Positions 23,219-33,070 of a stretch of DNA of 64,000 nucleotides are shown here, in pieces. The DNA comes from Eurosta solidaginis (taxonomy: Eukaryota; Arthropoda; Insecta; Diptera; Tephritidae). Position 1 is the first letter of the stretch; every line of letters begins with the position of its first letter. The notes under the pieces are model-generated. The model did not search any database. It was not told the DNA's origin and was given only the letters and a program-made list of their open reading frames with translations. The stretch covers positions 227,578,490-227,642,489 of the forward strand of contig NC_090319.1 of assembly GCF_040869045.1 (NCBI RefSeq). The letters run 5' to 3'. The position numbers were made by a program, and so were the translations under genes.

Positions 23219-24274
23219 TAAAGGCAATCCAACCAGGGTTAATCTTAACTTCAACCGGGTAACCACCGACTTCAAATATTTTCAGACTGTAGTTTTAAGC
23301 CAGACAAAAATAAAATTTGCAAAGGTATTACAAATAAAATAAAAATTTCAAAGATTAAGCTTAGCAAGACAAAATTAATATAATAATATAAAATGCTAAA
23401 AAAATTAAAAGGAAATGTACGTGTGGTAAAAATAAACGTGCAGTACATAAAAATATTAAAAATGGTAATCCTTATATATGTATGTATGATTTTTATTTAA
23501 AAAAATTAAACTTAATTGTTTTTGTTTATTAATAATTTGCTGACCAGTTTGTTATTTATTAGAATTTTATTAGGCTTTGCTGGTCTAGTGTAGTTAGTCC
23601 AAGTAAAAACTCGTGTTTTTTCTCCAATATCATATCTTGATATGGAGAAAAAGTACGAGTTTTTACTTGGACTAACTACACTAGACCAGCAAAGCCTAAT
23701 AAAATTCTAATTAATTGTTTTTGTTTTGCTTTGTTGTTGCTTAAATGTTTGTTTATAGAAGTAATTATATATGTTATTGGTGTGTGTTGGTGTTGCACCT
23801 CGGCGAGGTCCTGGTGTGAGTGAGTGGCCGTTTGTCTCTAGTCTAGGTCCTAGTCAACTAAGTCTCCCAAATACGTCCATGTATTCAGTGTGGCACTACA
23901 AGCCTACAAGCTTGGACCTCAAGCTTGGTTGCCACAGTGCTTCAAATCCCCTTCGTGTAGGCTGACTGCAAACCTCACGTGCACGCGGTGCTGGACTACG
24001 TACATGGTAGCTTGAACAGTCACCAATGGTCTCAGTCCTGTCAGAGAACTAAAACTGAAATTGAAAGAAAGGTAAAAGTTATAAATGTAAACAACAGATA
24101 TCGTTAAGAAAAGAGTTATGGGAAAAGGGTATAGGAAAGAAAGGAAAAGTTATGGAAAAAGAGAAAAAAAATGTATTTCGGAAAAATAAAAAGATTTGAG
24201 GAATGCAAAAATAAAACAAAATAAAGATGGAACTGAAATTAAGAAAAAAATTGAAATTGAAAATTGGGCTATTT
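23219..24274. other. gypsy-2 leader region, second part (non-coding)
   Basis: A-rich at both ends. It contains the 152-bp palindrome (23559-23710) and a GC-moderate segment at 23770-24050 of unknown origin. No gene is supported. Read on minus it is the first part of the leader after the primer site. Confidence 0.5.
23559..23710. repeat. 152-bp near-perfect palindrome (foldback / MITE-like)
   Basis: TTAGAATTTTATTAGGCTTTGC at 23559 is mirrored exactly from 23710 backward. The arms match for about 55 bases without a break, then with a few differences, up to a centre near 23634 (AATATCATATCTTGATAT). Similar AATTGTTTTTGTTT words lie on both sides (near 23516 and 23713). It may be a small inverted-repeat transposon or an inverted duplication; no coding capacity. 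Confidence 0.9.
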
Positions 24275-24286
24275 CGTTGGGCGCCA
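24275..24286 (-). promoter_or_regulatory. Primer binding site of gypsy-2 (tRNA-Lys type)
   Basis: On minus the sequence reads TGGCGCCCAACG, the known complement to the 3' end of tRNA-Lys used by many insect gypsy elements. It lies directly after the presumed LTR end and upstream of gag in the same orientation. Confidence 0.7.
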
Positions 24287-24778
24287 CTCTTATATAACTG
24301 ACTGTTGGGGTAAGGCGGAGGTGGCATGTGGCATGCTGGAAAGGCCCTGCTAGCTCGTCGGATGGGGTGAGTTTTTGCTCACCAGCCTTACCTATATTTA
24401 TACAAACAAAAAAAGGGAATTCATACCTGAAATGTATATTTACCAAGAAAAGCAGAAAGAAATGATCTGTCCGTGTCAGGTGGAGTCATCCCTCCCCTTC
24501 TGCGTAAAACCTCTACGCAGCCTTGGGTGTTGCACTGACTCCTACGTTGCAGCAACTCCCCCTTTGCCTGACATTTGTCCGTACGTTAATGTCCCATGTC
24601 CCTAGCCTGTCTAGTCTGTCACAGTCGCCTCACATCCACGTCCCCTATCGTGCAACACCCACACCAATTGAGTGTCTTAGCCTGACATTTTTAGGGTAAG
24701 CTCAACCGATGAACTAATAAATATGATAAGTTTCGATTTCTTTGTAAAACGTTATAAAAAACTCTTTATTCAATATTT
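24287..24778 (-). repeat. gypsy-2 5' LTR, part adjoining the primer site
   Basis: Read on minus, this sequence ends at the primer site and is related to 18370-18821 read on plus. Shared words include GTGTGGGTGTTGC, GATGACTCCACCTGACACGGAC and splice-acceptor-like TTCAGGT / TTCACAGGT. The LTR continues to the right for an unknown distance and is interrupted at 24779 by a solo LTR. Confidence 0.5.
24476..24570 (-). ncRNA. Multi-hairpin structured element, copy 2
   Basis: Counterpart of 18509-18602 in inverse orientation. A 7-bp perfect stem pairs 24500-24506 with 24514-24520. An 8-pair stem with one mismatch pairs 24525-24533 with 24552-24560. A short GGAG/CTCC stem pairs 24482-24485 with 24492-24495. 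The stems differ in sequence from copy 1 but lie in the same order between identical linkers. Confidence 0.5.
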
Positions 24779-26293
24779 TGTGAGGACCAAATAAATCCCC
24801 ATTAATTTGGCCCAAAAAAAACGACCCCACAACATATTTTACACGACATTAACATAACAAGTGGCCACAAAAGGCTATAGCAACAGACCAACCAACAAGT
24901 CCAATACAGCATACATCATATTCGATACAACAATAACTCAACAGCCAGTCACAAAAGGCTATAGCAACAGACCAACCAACAAGTTCAACACAGCATTGAC
25001 ACAACAGCCAGTCACAAAAGGCTATAGCAACAGACCAACCAACAAGTTTCAGCAACGCAACGAGCGTTCGCAACATCGAACAGCAACCATACCAACGCAA
25101 CCATTTGAGCCAGCAATGCCAAACAAGGCAATAAAAGGAGCGACACAGCAGCACAGCAGTCAGTCAGCACGGAGCTGTGGTCGTGACCAGAGCTACTAGC
25201 GAAGTAGATCCCTATCGCAGTTGACCTACTCTATGCAATAGGAATCCACTTCATAAGAGCGAGTCGTGGAATGGTGATTGCGGTTGACCTTCCCTACGCA
25301 TCACCCCCCAGAGACCAAAGGCCCCGCCACAGTAACGCGCAACCGCGACAGGTGACACCCGCTCACCCCCGTCAGTAGAGGTACACCAGCAGAGTAATAC
25401 AAGTAAACGCTTCAAGTCAGCACGGAGCTGTGGTCGTGACCAGAGCTACTAGCGAAGTATATCCCTATTGCAGTTGACCTACTCTATGCAATAGGAATCC
25501 ACTTCATAGGAGCGAGTCGTGGAATGGTGATTGCGGTTGACCTTCTCTACGCATCACCCTCCAAAGACCAAAGGTCCCGCCACAGTAACGCGCAACCGCG
25601 ACAGGCGTCACCCGATCACCTCCGTCAGTAGAAGTACGCCGGCAGAGGCCGCAACAGAGCGGCAACGACGTAAGGCGCGACAGAGCACCGCAGAAGAGAG
25701 AGACGGCGACGTAAGGCGCGTCAAGGCACCGACGCCACATACTAACGGGACCCGTCTAACGGAACACGGCGACAGAGCATCGCCTCAGCAATACAAGTAG
25801 ACGCCGACGTAAGGCGCGACAGAGCACCGCAGCAGAATTATACGAGCATACGACACTGGTCGCAGCAGCGCAACGCTAACATAGGACGTTGGCCGTAGTA
25901 GAGATACATTAACATACGACGCTGGTCGCAGCAGCGCAACACTAACATACGACGTTGGCCGCAGCAGAGATACGCAGTCGCTAACCGTAAGAGAAACACG
26001 CCGACGCACGGCGTCACTGAGATTCATTTAAACATACCCAGCAGGGCGTCCTAACGGAACGATCCTAACGGGACGCGAGGACCGTTAGCCCACCACCAAT
26101 CACGGAGCAAGCATAAAGCGAAGTGAAGAATATACACAAATCTTTCTTTTATTATATTTTTACAGTTTTAGTATATAGAGTTAGAGCAATAAAGTGAATT
26201 TAATACAAATTTATTGTAAACGAACCCTGGGCACGGCGAGTATACCCCAGCAAATATCAAAGAAGCAACGGGGCACGAAAAAGCTTCGTTACA
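24779..26293 (+). mobile_element. Solo LTR, about 1.5 kb
   Basis: Begins TGTGAGGACC and ends GCTTCGTTACA, flanked by ATTT at 24775-24778 and 26294-26297 (4-bp target duplication). It has no coding interior. Internal repeats include three copies of GGCTATAGCAACAGACCAACCAACAAGT (from about 24871, 24957 and 25019) and a ~250-bp direct duplication (25164-25413 repeated from 25414). Also present are CAATAAAAGG near 25129, a TATA-like candidate, and CAATAAAGTG near 26189 as a possible polyadenylation signal. A solo LTR arises when the two LTRs of a full element recombine. Confidence 0.75.
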
Positions 26294-26297
26294 ATTT

Positions 26298-27005
26298 ATT
26301 CTAACATTAATGATCGAAAAATTCAAAAAAACTTCAATTATGTGGAATTTTCCTTACGGTTAATGGTTTGAAACTTATTCTAGCTGATTATATGTGTAAC
26401 TAAAAACAATAACTGATGATAGTAAAAGTGGCTTAATGAAAGGTAATTGGGAAAAAGAAAAGTAAGCTGAGTTATAGGATTAGGATGAGAGCAAGTTAAG
26501 AAATTCAAAAATATTGTTAATAAAAACTTAGAAACCAAAAGAAAATCAAAAGTAAAAAATGGAATTCAACCTATTAATGATAAGTGAACTGGACTTTAGC
26601 GTAAAAAAAAATTGGAAATGCAAAAAAGTTAACTTCAAAAATATTAAATTGGAAGAAGAAACTTTATCGTAACAAACAAATTTTAAAATTGTAAATTAAT
26701 AACCGACATTAATACCTTTACTCAATAAAATATATTGCAAATACAAATGCATTTAAAAAAAGTAAATATAAAAGAGTTAATATCAAAAAAATTTCGGTTG
26801 ACAAAAATGTTATTATCATACAGCCACTGTAGCCCAACAACTCTTTAACCTCTGATGGCTTCCAGCTGGTTTGTTTACAAAAAAGGGATATATAAATATG
26901 TTTGTATGTATGAAGTAATGTTAATAAATTACTTCTCTAGCACTTACCGGTTAATCCTGCGACGGAGGCGCCTGCGTCGAAGAGAGAGCGTGGCTGCAAA
27001 AAAAC
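26298..27005. other. A-rich non-coding stretch
   Basis: No coding frame. It probably continues the sequence interrupted at 24778. The last 150 bases (26855-27005) are less A-rich and may be the left part of repeat B, which is not seen in copy 1 because gypsy-1 is inserted there. Confidence 0.4.
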
Positions 27006-28462
27006 GTACATATACATATACCTACAAACCTATGCTGGAAAGTCGATCGGTGGAAGAGGTGATAATGCGGCCCGGATCAAAGCCTTCATGCGTGTTAAAG
27101 TCAAACTTAATAATTTAAAAAAATAATAAAATAAAAAAGTATGTATATACCGATGATTATAAACCGTGCAACAAAAAGTTTAAATTTAAGTAAAATTATG
27201 AATTTAAATTTAAGAAAAGTTATGAATTGAATTTAACCCATATGCAAAAAAGTGAAACTGGGGGGTAAACAAAAAAATCTAATAGCCTTACCAAAAAAAA
27301 TAAAAGCGCAGAAAGAAAACGTAAGGCAAAAGCTAGGCGTGAAAAATAACAGAATAATCCGCTAATTAGAAACAAAAAAACGCAAAACGTACTAAAAAGC
27401 AAAGGGATAAAAATGTTAGGAAGGTGCCACAGAAATTGGTAATCTTTAAATTAAATGCAAAAAAAGGAAACGCAAAAAGTGAAAAACTCATATAGCGGGA
27501 CATGAGAAAAAGGTTAAATGTGAAAATGTGTGGGTGTAGGAAAAAAGTTAAGGCAATAATAGGTAAATGAGTAACAAGGGGAATATTGAAAAGATAGATA
27601 AAAATGAGAAGAAGTAAGAAAATGGAATGAATACGAAGGTGGAAATGCTTCAAATTATAAAGTTATAAAAATTTCAAAAATTAATTCATCGAAAATGAAA
27701 AAAACTCACAAGCAAATCGGAAAAGAACTAGAATTGAGTTGAATTAAACCTTAACGAGAATAAACTAAAAATTCAAATTAAACAGATTCAATATCGTGAT
27801 ATACTGATTAAAATTAACCAAAAAAATCACTAATGAGCTCAAAAAAAATTTGAATGAAATATATACAAAAACAATATAAATTCCGGCAGCGGCATACGGA
27901 TAACACTGCTCCCTTCTTGGCCTCTCTCCTGGGGTTTGCTTCTCTTCTCCAATTAGTGTTCCTCCAGTCTATGCTCAAGTTAATGATTGCGGTGCCAGGA
28001 GCGCTCAGACGCCCCTCTACTCCTTTGACATATAGCCTGGCACCGTCTGTATGCTTCCCCTTTCTCGATATTAAATACTACCCCGCTTTTGTGTGTTTAG
28101 GACTATGTTGGTGGCTGGTGTGGCAAGTTCCTTTAATTTAAATACTACCCCGCGTTTGTGGCTCGTGATGGTGGCAACTTTAAATTTTTGTGCTGCAATC
28201 TAAATGTGTAGAGGGAAGAATATTTGGGACTAGGGTCATGGCGGACGCGAAAGACACATTAGGGTGTATGTGGACTTATTAAATTTATTGAATTTCATCT
28301 AGTTTTGTTATTTTATTTGTTAGTTGCTTTTATTTATTTATTTAATTTTACCTATTTATGCAATTTTATTTATTAATTTGATTTTATTTATTTTAATTAA
28401 TTTTATTTTGTATTTAATTTTATTATTTTATTCAATTTTGTTAGTTTTAGGTGTTTAATTAG
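27006..28462. repeat. Repeat B, copy 2
   Basis: Collinear with 11442-12995. It includes TAAATTCCGGCAGCGGC (near 27877), CCTCCAGTCTATGCTCA (near 27961), CTGGTGTGGCAAGTT (near 28115) and a final ATTTATTT-rich tract (28310-28460). It carries small deletions relative to copy 1, for example about 25 bases near 28155. No coding frame. Confidence 0.75.
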
Positions 28463-29418
28463 AGTTTTATTAAACTTAGTACATAAAAAAGTCTGTTGCT
28501 AATTATACTGAAATTTATAATATGAAATATAAAGCTAATTATGCATGAATTTAGGAGCTGTGGTTGACGGAAGAGCAAGGTAGTTTACATAGAGGAGTTG
28601 CAGTGGATGCAAAAAATTTCCATATCTTTTTTCTTTTTTTGGATTTTTTCGTATTTTCCGGCAATATATTTTAGATCTTATGTGAGTCATGCGATTTCTG
28701 CGGCAGCCACCAAGACAGAATCGTCATGACATTAATGAAGAATTATTTTTATTTTTACCGGGATTTTCACATGCACAACTACTTGGGTTTGTGCAATTGT
28801 TAGATCTTTAGAGAACGTGGGTACCATTATATTACATTTAAATTTGCCTATTGGAGTAAAATTTTATAATTTTAATTTTTCTTTATAAATTTCAAGTCCT
28901 GGATTGCCGGCATTTCCTGTATGCCTGGTCGAATATTGTCCTAAGTTATAACTTCCTCAACAATCTGGTTGCTTGAATTTTTCTACGCTACTCTTTTCTA
29001 TCCTAAGATGAAAACGAGCGCGATATGTCTACTTGTTACAAATGTATATAGCGCTTCACATATATATATGTTCTCTTTATGACTTTTCTTCCTTTTTGCT
29101 GTTTTTGGTGATATTATTTATTTTATTTTTGAATTTTGCATACTTCCACCGACACGGAGTTTCTTTTAAAATGTAATTTGAAAGAATTATTATTTTTGAT
29201 ATAAATTTTCTGGTGTCGTAGCCTTCTTGGTTGGTATTTCCATGTGAGCTACTGTGCATTTTTGCTATTGCTTCCTTATTATCTTTGCCTTTAAAGATAT
29301 CAGGGGCATTCGGAGTAATTATGCAAATTATGATTTGTTGTTCACTTTAGGCAGAGCTGCCTTTACTGTCGATTGCTCTTTCAGTTTTTGGTGGAGGGGG
29401 AAGAAAGGAATAAAAATT
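28463..29418. other. Element A', left interior portion (non-coding)
   Basis: Matches 2750-3170 and 6690-7214 of element A with no trace of the GTCC repeat, so that repeat arrived after the two A copies separated. The left LTR of A' was not found; the homology stops abruptly at repeat B. Confidence 0.6.
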
Positions 29419-29691
29419 TTAGACGCGCTGTTGCGCGTTATTCAATTGCCTGTATTTAAATTTCATATAGTGTTTTAGTGTAGTGGCTATCGCAATGATT
29501 AATAACCCTATCGTGCATATTAGCGCGCCTAGCCAAACGTCTGTAATGTGTTGTGTGGTTGTTGTGTCCAATTAATCTTGTGGCTCGTATTTTACAATTT
29601 TATTTTCTGCTGTTTCCGAGTTTCCTTTACTTATTTCGTAGCCAGCTATGGCTATCAAAATGCCTTGGGCTATTTTTGCCCACCAAGACAT
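29419..29691 (-). pseudogene. Small membrane-protein ORF of element A'
   Basis: Frame of 91 codons starting MSWWAKIAQGILIAIAG and ending LNNAQQRV, with one stop at codon 40. It aligns over its full length with 7215-7502, allowing a five-codon gap in the loop. The hydrophobic segments are conserved (WLGALICTIGLLIIAIATT), and the basic tail is kept. Conservation over two diverged copies, with stops in different places, argues that the ancestor encoded a real small membrane protein. Function unknown. Confidence 0.5.
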
Positions 29692-29782
29692 TTTGAAACT
29701 TCTGTAATTACTAGTGAATAAGGGTTCAAATTCCAATTTTAATAAAATTTCTTTTATTATATTAATTATTTTAAGTACTTTA

Positions 29783-30322
29783 TGTTTAACTTATTCATAC
29801 TAATGGGAGGGGGTAGGGGCACTCACCAATGGCAGTCACTTGGCTTGCTAAATAAGCACACGATATATTTTCTAATTTCATATAATAATAATTAGGTTTA
29901 TTTCTTTATTTCACGATTTTAGTTCACAAACTTTATTTCACTTCACAAGATATTTGTTTGATTTTACTATAATATAATAAACTTTATAAACTTTAACTTG
30001 AACCACTACTAGGTAATTCAACCGCGCGCTGTAAAAGACAACTGTCTGCGCGGCCATCGATGACCGCTCGTTGAGCTGTGCAGTGAGCATGCAAATCAAC
30101 ATATACAAAGGTAAGTAAATAGAAAAGAAGCGGTAGCTTTCCAACCTCTTCTTAAGAGTTTTACATTAGGATTTTAGGGTAAATGTGGATATAAAGGGTA
30201 AGTATAAAATTCAAATTTTAGCGTAACTTCAGCAATGCAATTTAAGGTAAGTATTTAACAGGTCAGTATTTTTACAGGTAAGTTAATCAAATTGGATCAA
30301 ATTTTCATCCATGTCTTCAACA
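29783..30322 (-). repeat. 3' LTR of the BEL element
   Basis: 540 bp, nearly identical to 36939-37478. Differences by eye: near 29798 (ATACTAAT versus ACACTAAT), near 29945 (CACAAG versus CAAAAG) and near 30030 (CGCTGTAAA versus CGCTCTAAA). The last 40 bases (30283-30322) also encode the end of the downstream zinc-knuckle ORF. Confidence 0.95.
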
Positions 30323-30768
30323 TGGCGGCCGGCCTGCGGAGTCGACAAATTTAGAAGCTCTTGCAGTTTCTGTAAAGTAACTTTTGCTTGATTAACCAGC
30401 TTCCTTATGTTACGTTGGCTACCACTACGGCTCTGCAAACGAGCGGCGGGACGTTCAATTGTACGGTGTCGCGTTCTTCGTTGTTCCTCGCGCCTATGAC
30501 GCGCGGGTGGCGGAGACCTCGAATGTCGGTTGCGTGTTGACGTTGGAACGGACGGACGGTGCAACAAAGTATGATGAGCTCGGCCGCAGTGGCGGCAGCT
30601 GCCGGCGGAATTGCATTCGCCGGTGGTATGTGACGTGGCCAAGCAGTTGACACAGTAGCGATGGGCGCGTGCTGACTCATATCGCTCTGCAGGAGTCATT
30701 ATTAGAAATGCGTGGCATTGGCGCAAAGCGTGCTGTCGGCAACATAGGCGGCATTTTCCCAACTCCAT
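30283..30768 (-). CDS. Zinc-knuckle protein encoded downstream of BEL integrase
   Basis: An intact 161-codon frame after the integrase, in the position where some retroelements keep envelope. The N-terminal half has cysteine/histidine patterns like a BEL nucleocapsid: CRLCCRQHALRQCHAFL (residues 6-22), YCVNCLATSHTTGEC (about 38-52) and CRHCGRAHHTLLH (about 58-70). The rest is very basic and S/R/H-rich, then a helix-like stretch (LVNQAKVTLQKLQELLNL) and an acidic end. There is no signal peptide or membrane span. Its last 13 codons and stop lie inside the LTR. It resembles the gag nucleocapsid of the same class without a capsid part. An RNA-binding accessory role is inference. Confidence 0.7.
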   Translation of the reverse strand: MELGKCRLCCRQHALRQCHAFLIMTPAERYESARAHRYCVNCLATSHTTGECNSAGSCRHCGRAHHTLLHRPSVPTSTRNRHSRSPPPARHRREEQRRTRHRTIERPAARLQSRSGSQRNIRKLVNQAKVTLQKLQELLNLSTPQAGRHVEDMDENLIQFD

Positions 30769-30779
30769 GATTAGATCTG

Positions 30780-32010
30780 TGGAGAAAAACGTTAGAAGAA
30801 AAAAGAGAAAAGAAACTCAGCATTAGGGTAAATTGAGGTTGAACTGAGGATAGGATAATTCTAGCTGGGAAGAAAAGGGGCAAGAGAATTAGGATGGGGT
30901 CAATAAACAGATTTTGGTGATGTTCCGCGTTATTACTCCATTTTGAGTACGAATATCGAGGACGCGAACATTTCCATCGGGACCTGCATGCAGTTTTGAA
31001 ATGCGTCCGAGGCGCCACTCATTGGGTGGCAACAGATCATCTTTAACAACGACTAGGTCGCCTTCTTTCAGGTTCGCCTGAGATATTTTCCATTTTTGTC
31101 ATTTATGCAGTTGTTGAAGATACTCATTCTTCCAGCGGTTGCTGAATTGATGGTGTAAGACTTTAAGTAGTTGGCATTTACGAGTTGGATTTAGATTTTC
31201 TGCATTGGCTTCCGGCAGGGACAGCAGGGGGGCACCACGGAGAAAGTGTCCTGGCGTTAGCGCGAGTAGGTCTGTAGGGTCCTCCGACATGGGAGAAATA
31301 GTTCTGGAGTTTAGGACTCCTTCAATGCGAACGACGAGGGTCGTGAATTCTTCAAAGGAGAACTTATGATTACCGGCTACTTTTGTTAGATGGGTTTTAA
31401 AACTTTTAACTGCTGCTTCCCATAGCCCACCCATGTGAGGAGCGTATGGTGGTATGAATTGCCAAGAAAGGCCTTGAGGAGCATATTTTTCGGCGATGTC
31501 TTGACCTGCTTCTTGGAGAAAAAGAGGTACTTCCTTTTGCATCGCTCGATGAGCGCCGATAAAGTTCTTTCCGTTGTCGGACATGATTTTGTGCGGCATT
31601 CCGCGGCGGCCCACAAAACGCGCAAAGGCTGCTCTAAACGCTTCGGTGGTCAAGTTTGAACAGACCTCAAGATGTATGGCTTTAGTTGAAAACAAACAAA
31701 GATGCAGACGTAGGCTTTGGAGTAGGAGGCGCGTCGTAGAGTAGAGGTTTTGACGAGGAATGGTCCAGCAAAATCGACTCCTGTCGTGTGGAACGGGACA
31801 GTATACGTTGATCGTTCGGCTGGCAACGCTGCCATGATCTGGGAATTCATCTTCTGCTTGTGGATCGTGCAAGTCTTGCAGTGGAAAATATATGACTTTA
31901 TCTTTTGTTTCAAGCGCGGAATATAATATTCTTGCTGTACCATCCGAAGCATGAGTTGCTTTCCTGCGTGAAATAGACGATTGTGAGTAAAGTCGAGGAA
32001 GAGGGTACAA
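30780..32010 (-). pseudogene. BEL integrase (stop codon and frameshift)
   Basis: The main frame is 31099-32010. The zinc-binding part and first catalytic residue (VDFAGPF) lie in the neighbouring frame that ends at 31650, so a frameshift falls near 31680. Here are SDNGKNF (second catalytic D, near 31570) and LWEAAVKSFKTHL (catalytic E, near 31420). The frame meets TAA at 31099 after LQQLHK. The same frame beyond the stop continues with NLKEGDLVVVKDDLLPPNEW and RLGRISKLHAG to about 30900, the usual BEL integrase end. So there is one premature stop and one frameshift, in an element whose LTRs are nearly identical. Confidence 0.85.
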
Positions 32011-33060
32011 AATTTTGAGGACTCGGGAATGATGATCGGATGACGTTCATTATCACTAAGTGGGGCATAACTTAGACGTCCATTCACGCGCAATATTTCC
32101 TTCTGGTCTAACATAGGGTTCAATGGCAGTAGCGGACTCTTCCTACCTATCGGCTTAGAGGCTTTTAATAAAGAGATTGCTTCCGCATAGTACATCTGTT
32201 GAGTTACGATGATAAGGCGTTCCTTTGCATGGCAAATCTCTTCTGGAGAGAGAGAATGTGTTGAAGGGACTTGTTGTTTTCTCGCTTTGTGGATGAACCG
32301 ATACATGTACGCGGTAACGCGGAGGGCCCTAGCGAACGAAGATAAACGTTCTAAGGGATCCAGGGCCTCTCCGGTGTGTAATGCTTCGACCCGTTTTTGT
32401 TCTGGTGGACTGGCGTTTTGAGGAACCGCTTTGGGCCAGAAATCGGGAGACTTGGATAGCCACTCCGGGCCTTTCCACCATAGGGAGGATTCAGCTAGCT
32501 CTTGGGGTTTGCATCCGCGTGTTCCAAGGTCTGCTGGATTGTCGCCGCTTGACACATGGCGCCAAGTAACATTGCCGACATTTTTGAGAATTTCCGCAGT
32601 GCGGTTTGCTACGTATGTCTTCCAGGTGGAAGGTGGTTTTTCCAACCATGCTAACACGATTGAGGAGTCTGACCAGAGACTTAGCTCATGTGGGGGCAGT
32701 TTTAAATGAGAGCATATTTGTTTGACTAATTTTGAGAGTAGTACTGCCCCACACAATTCGAGGCGAGGGAGGCTTACAGTTTTTAAAGGGGCTACTTTGC
32801 TCTTTGCTACTAACAAATTTGTAGTGAAATCATTATCGCTATTCTGCACTCTGAGGTGAACGCATGCGCAGAATGCTTTTTCTGAGGCATCAGAGAATCC
32901 GTGTATTTGAAATGGTTTGTCGGGAGAAAAGTCGACCCATCGGGGGATTTTTATGTCACCTATCGCTGCGAGATTTCCCCGAAAGGTGTTCCATTTGTGT
33001 AAGGCCAGAGATTTGATCTCTTCGTCCCAGTCCGTTCCTTCCAACCAGAGTTGTTGAAGT
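31650..33060 (-). CDS. BEL RNase H and N-terminal integrase (no reverse transcriptase upstream)
   Basis: Frame starting in [15 protein letters not shown], the conserved segment just after a BEL reverse transcriptase. RNase [19 protein letters not shown] (catalytic D in SDAS), [15 protein letters not shown] (E), [15 protein letters not shown] (D) and [13 protein letters not shown]. Then come the integrase zinc region (H near [21 protein letters not shown]) and first catalytic D ([10 protein letters not shown]). The frame ends near 31650 after a shift. The upstream protease frame ends at 33071 with only about 10 bases between them, so the roughly 400-500 residues of reverse transcriptase are absent. 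Confidence 0.88.
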
Positions 33061-33070
33061 AGAGCCTTGG

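Noticed and set aside
24849..25199. Open frames on both strands with internal peptide repeats
   Set aside because: They reflect the triplicated block inside the solo LTR; mutually overlapping on both strands and without domain content.
30405..30680. Alternative frame of 91 codons overlapping the zinc-knuckle ORF
   Set aside because: Lower-quality composition and no motif; the 30283-30768 frame explains the sequence.
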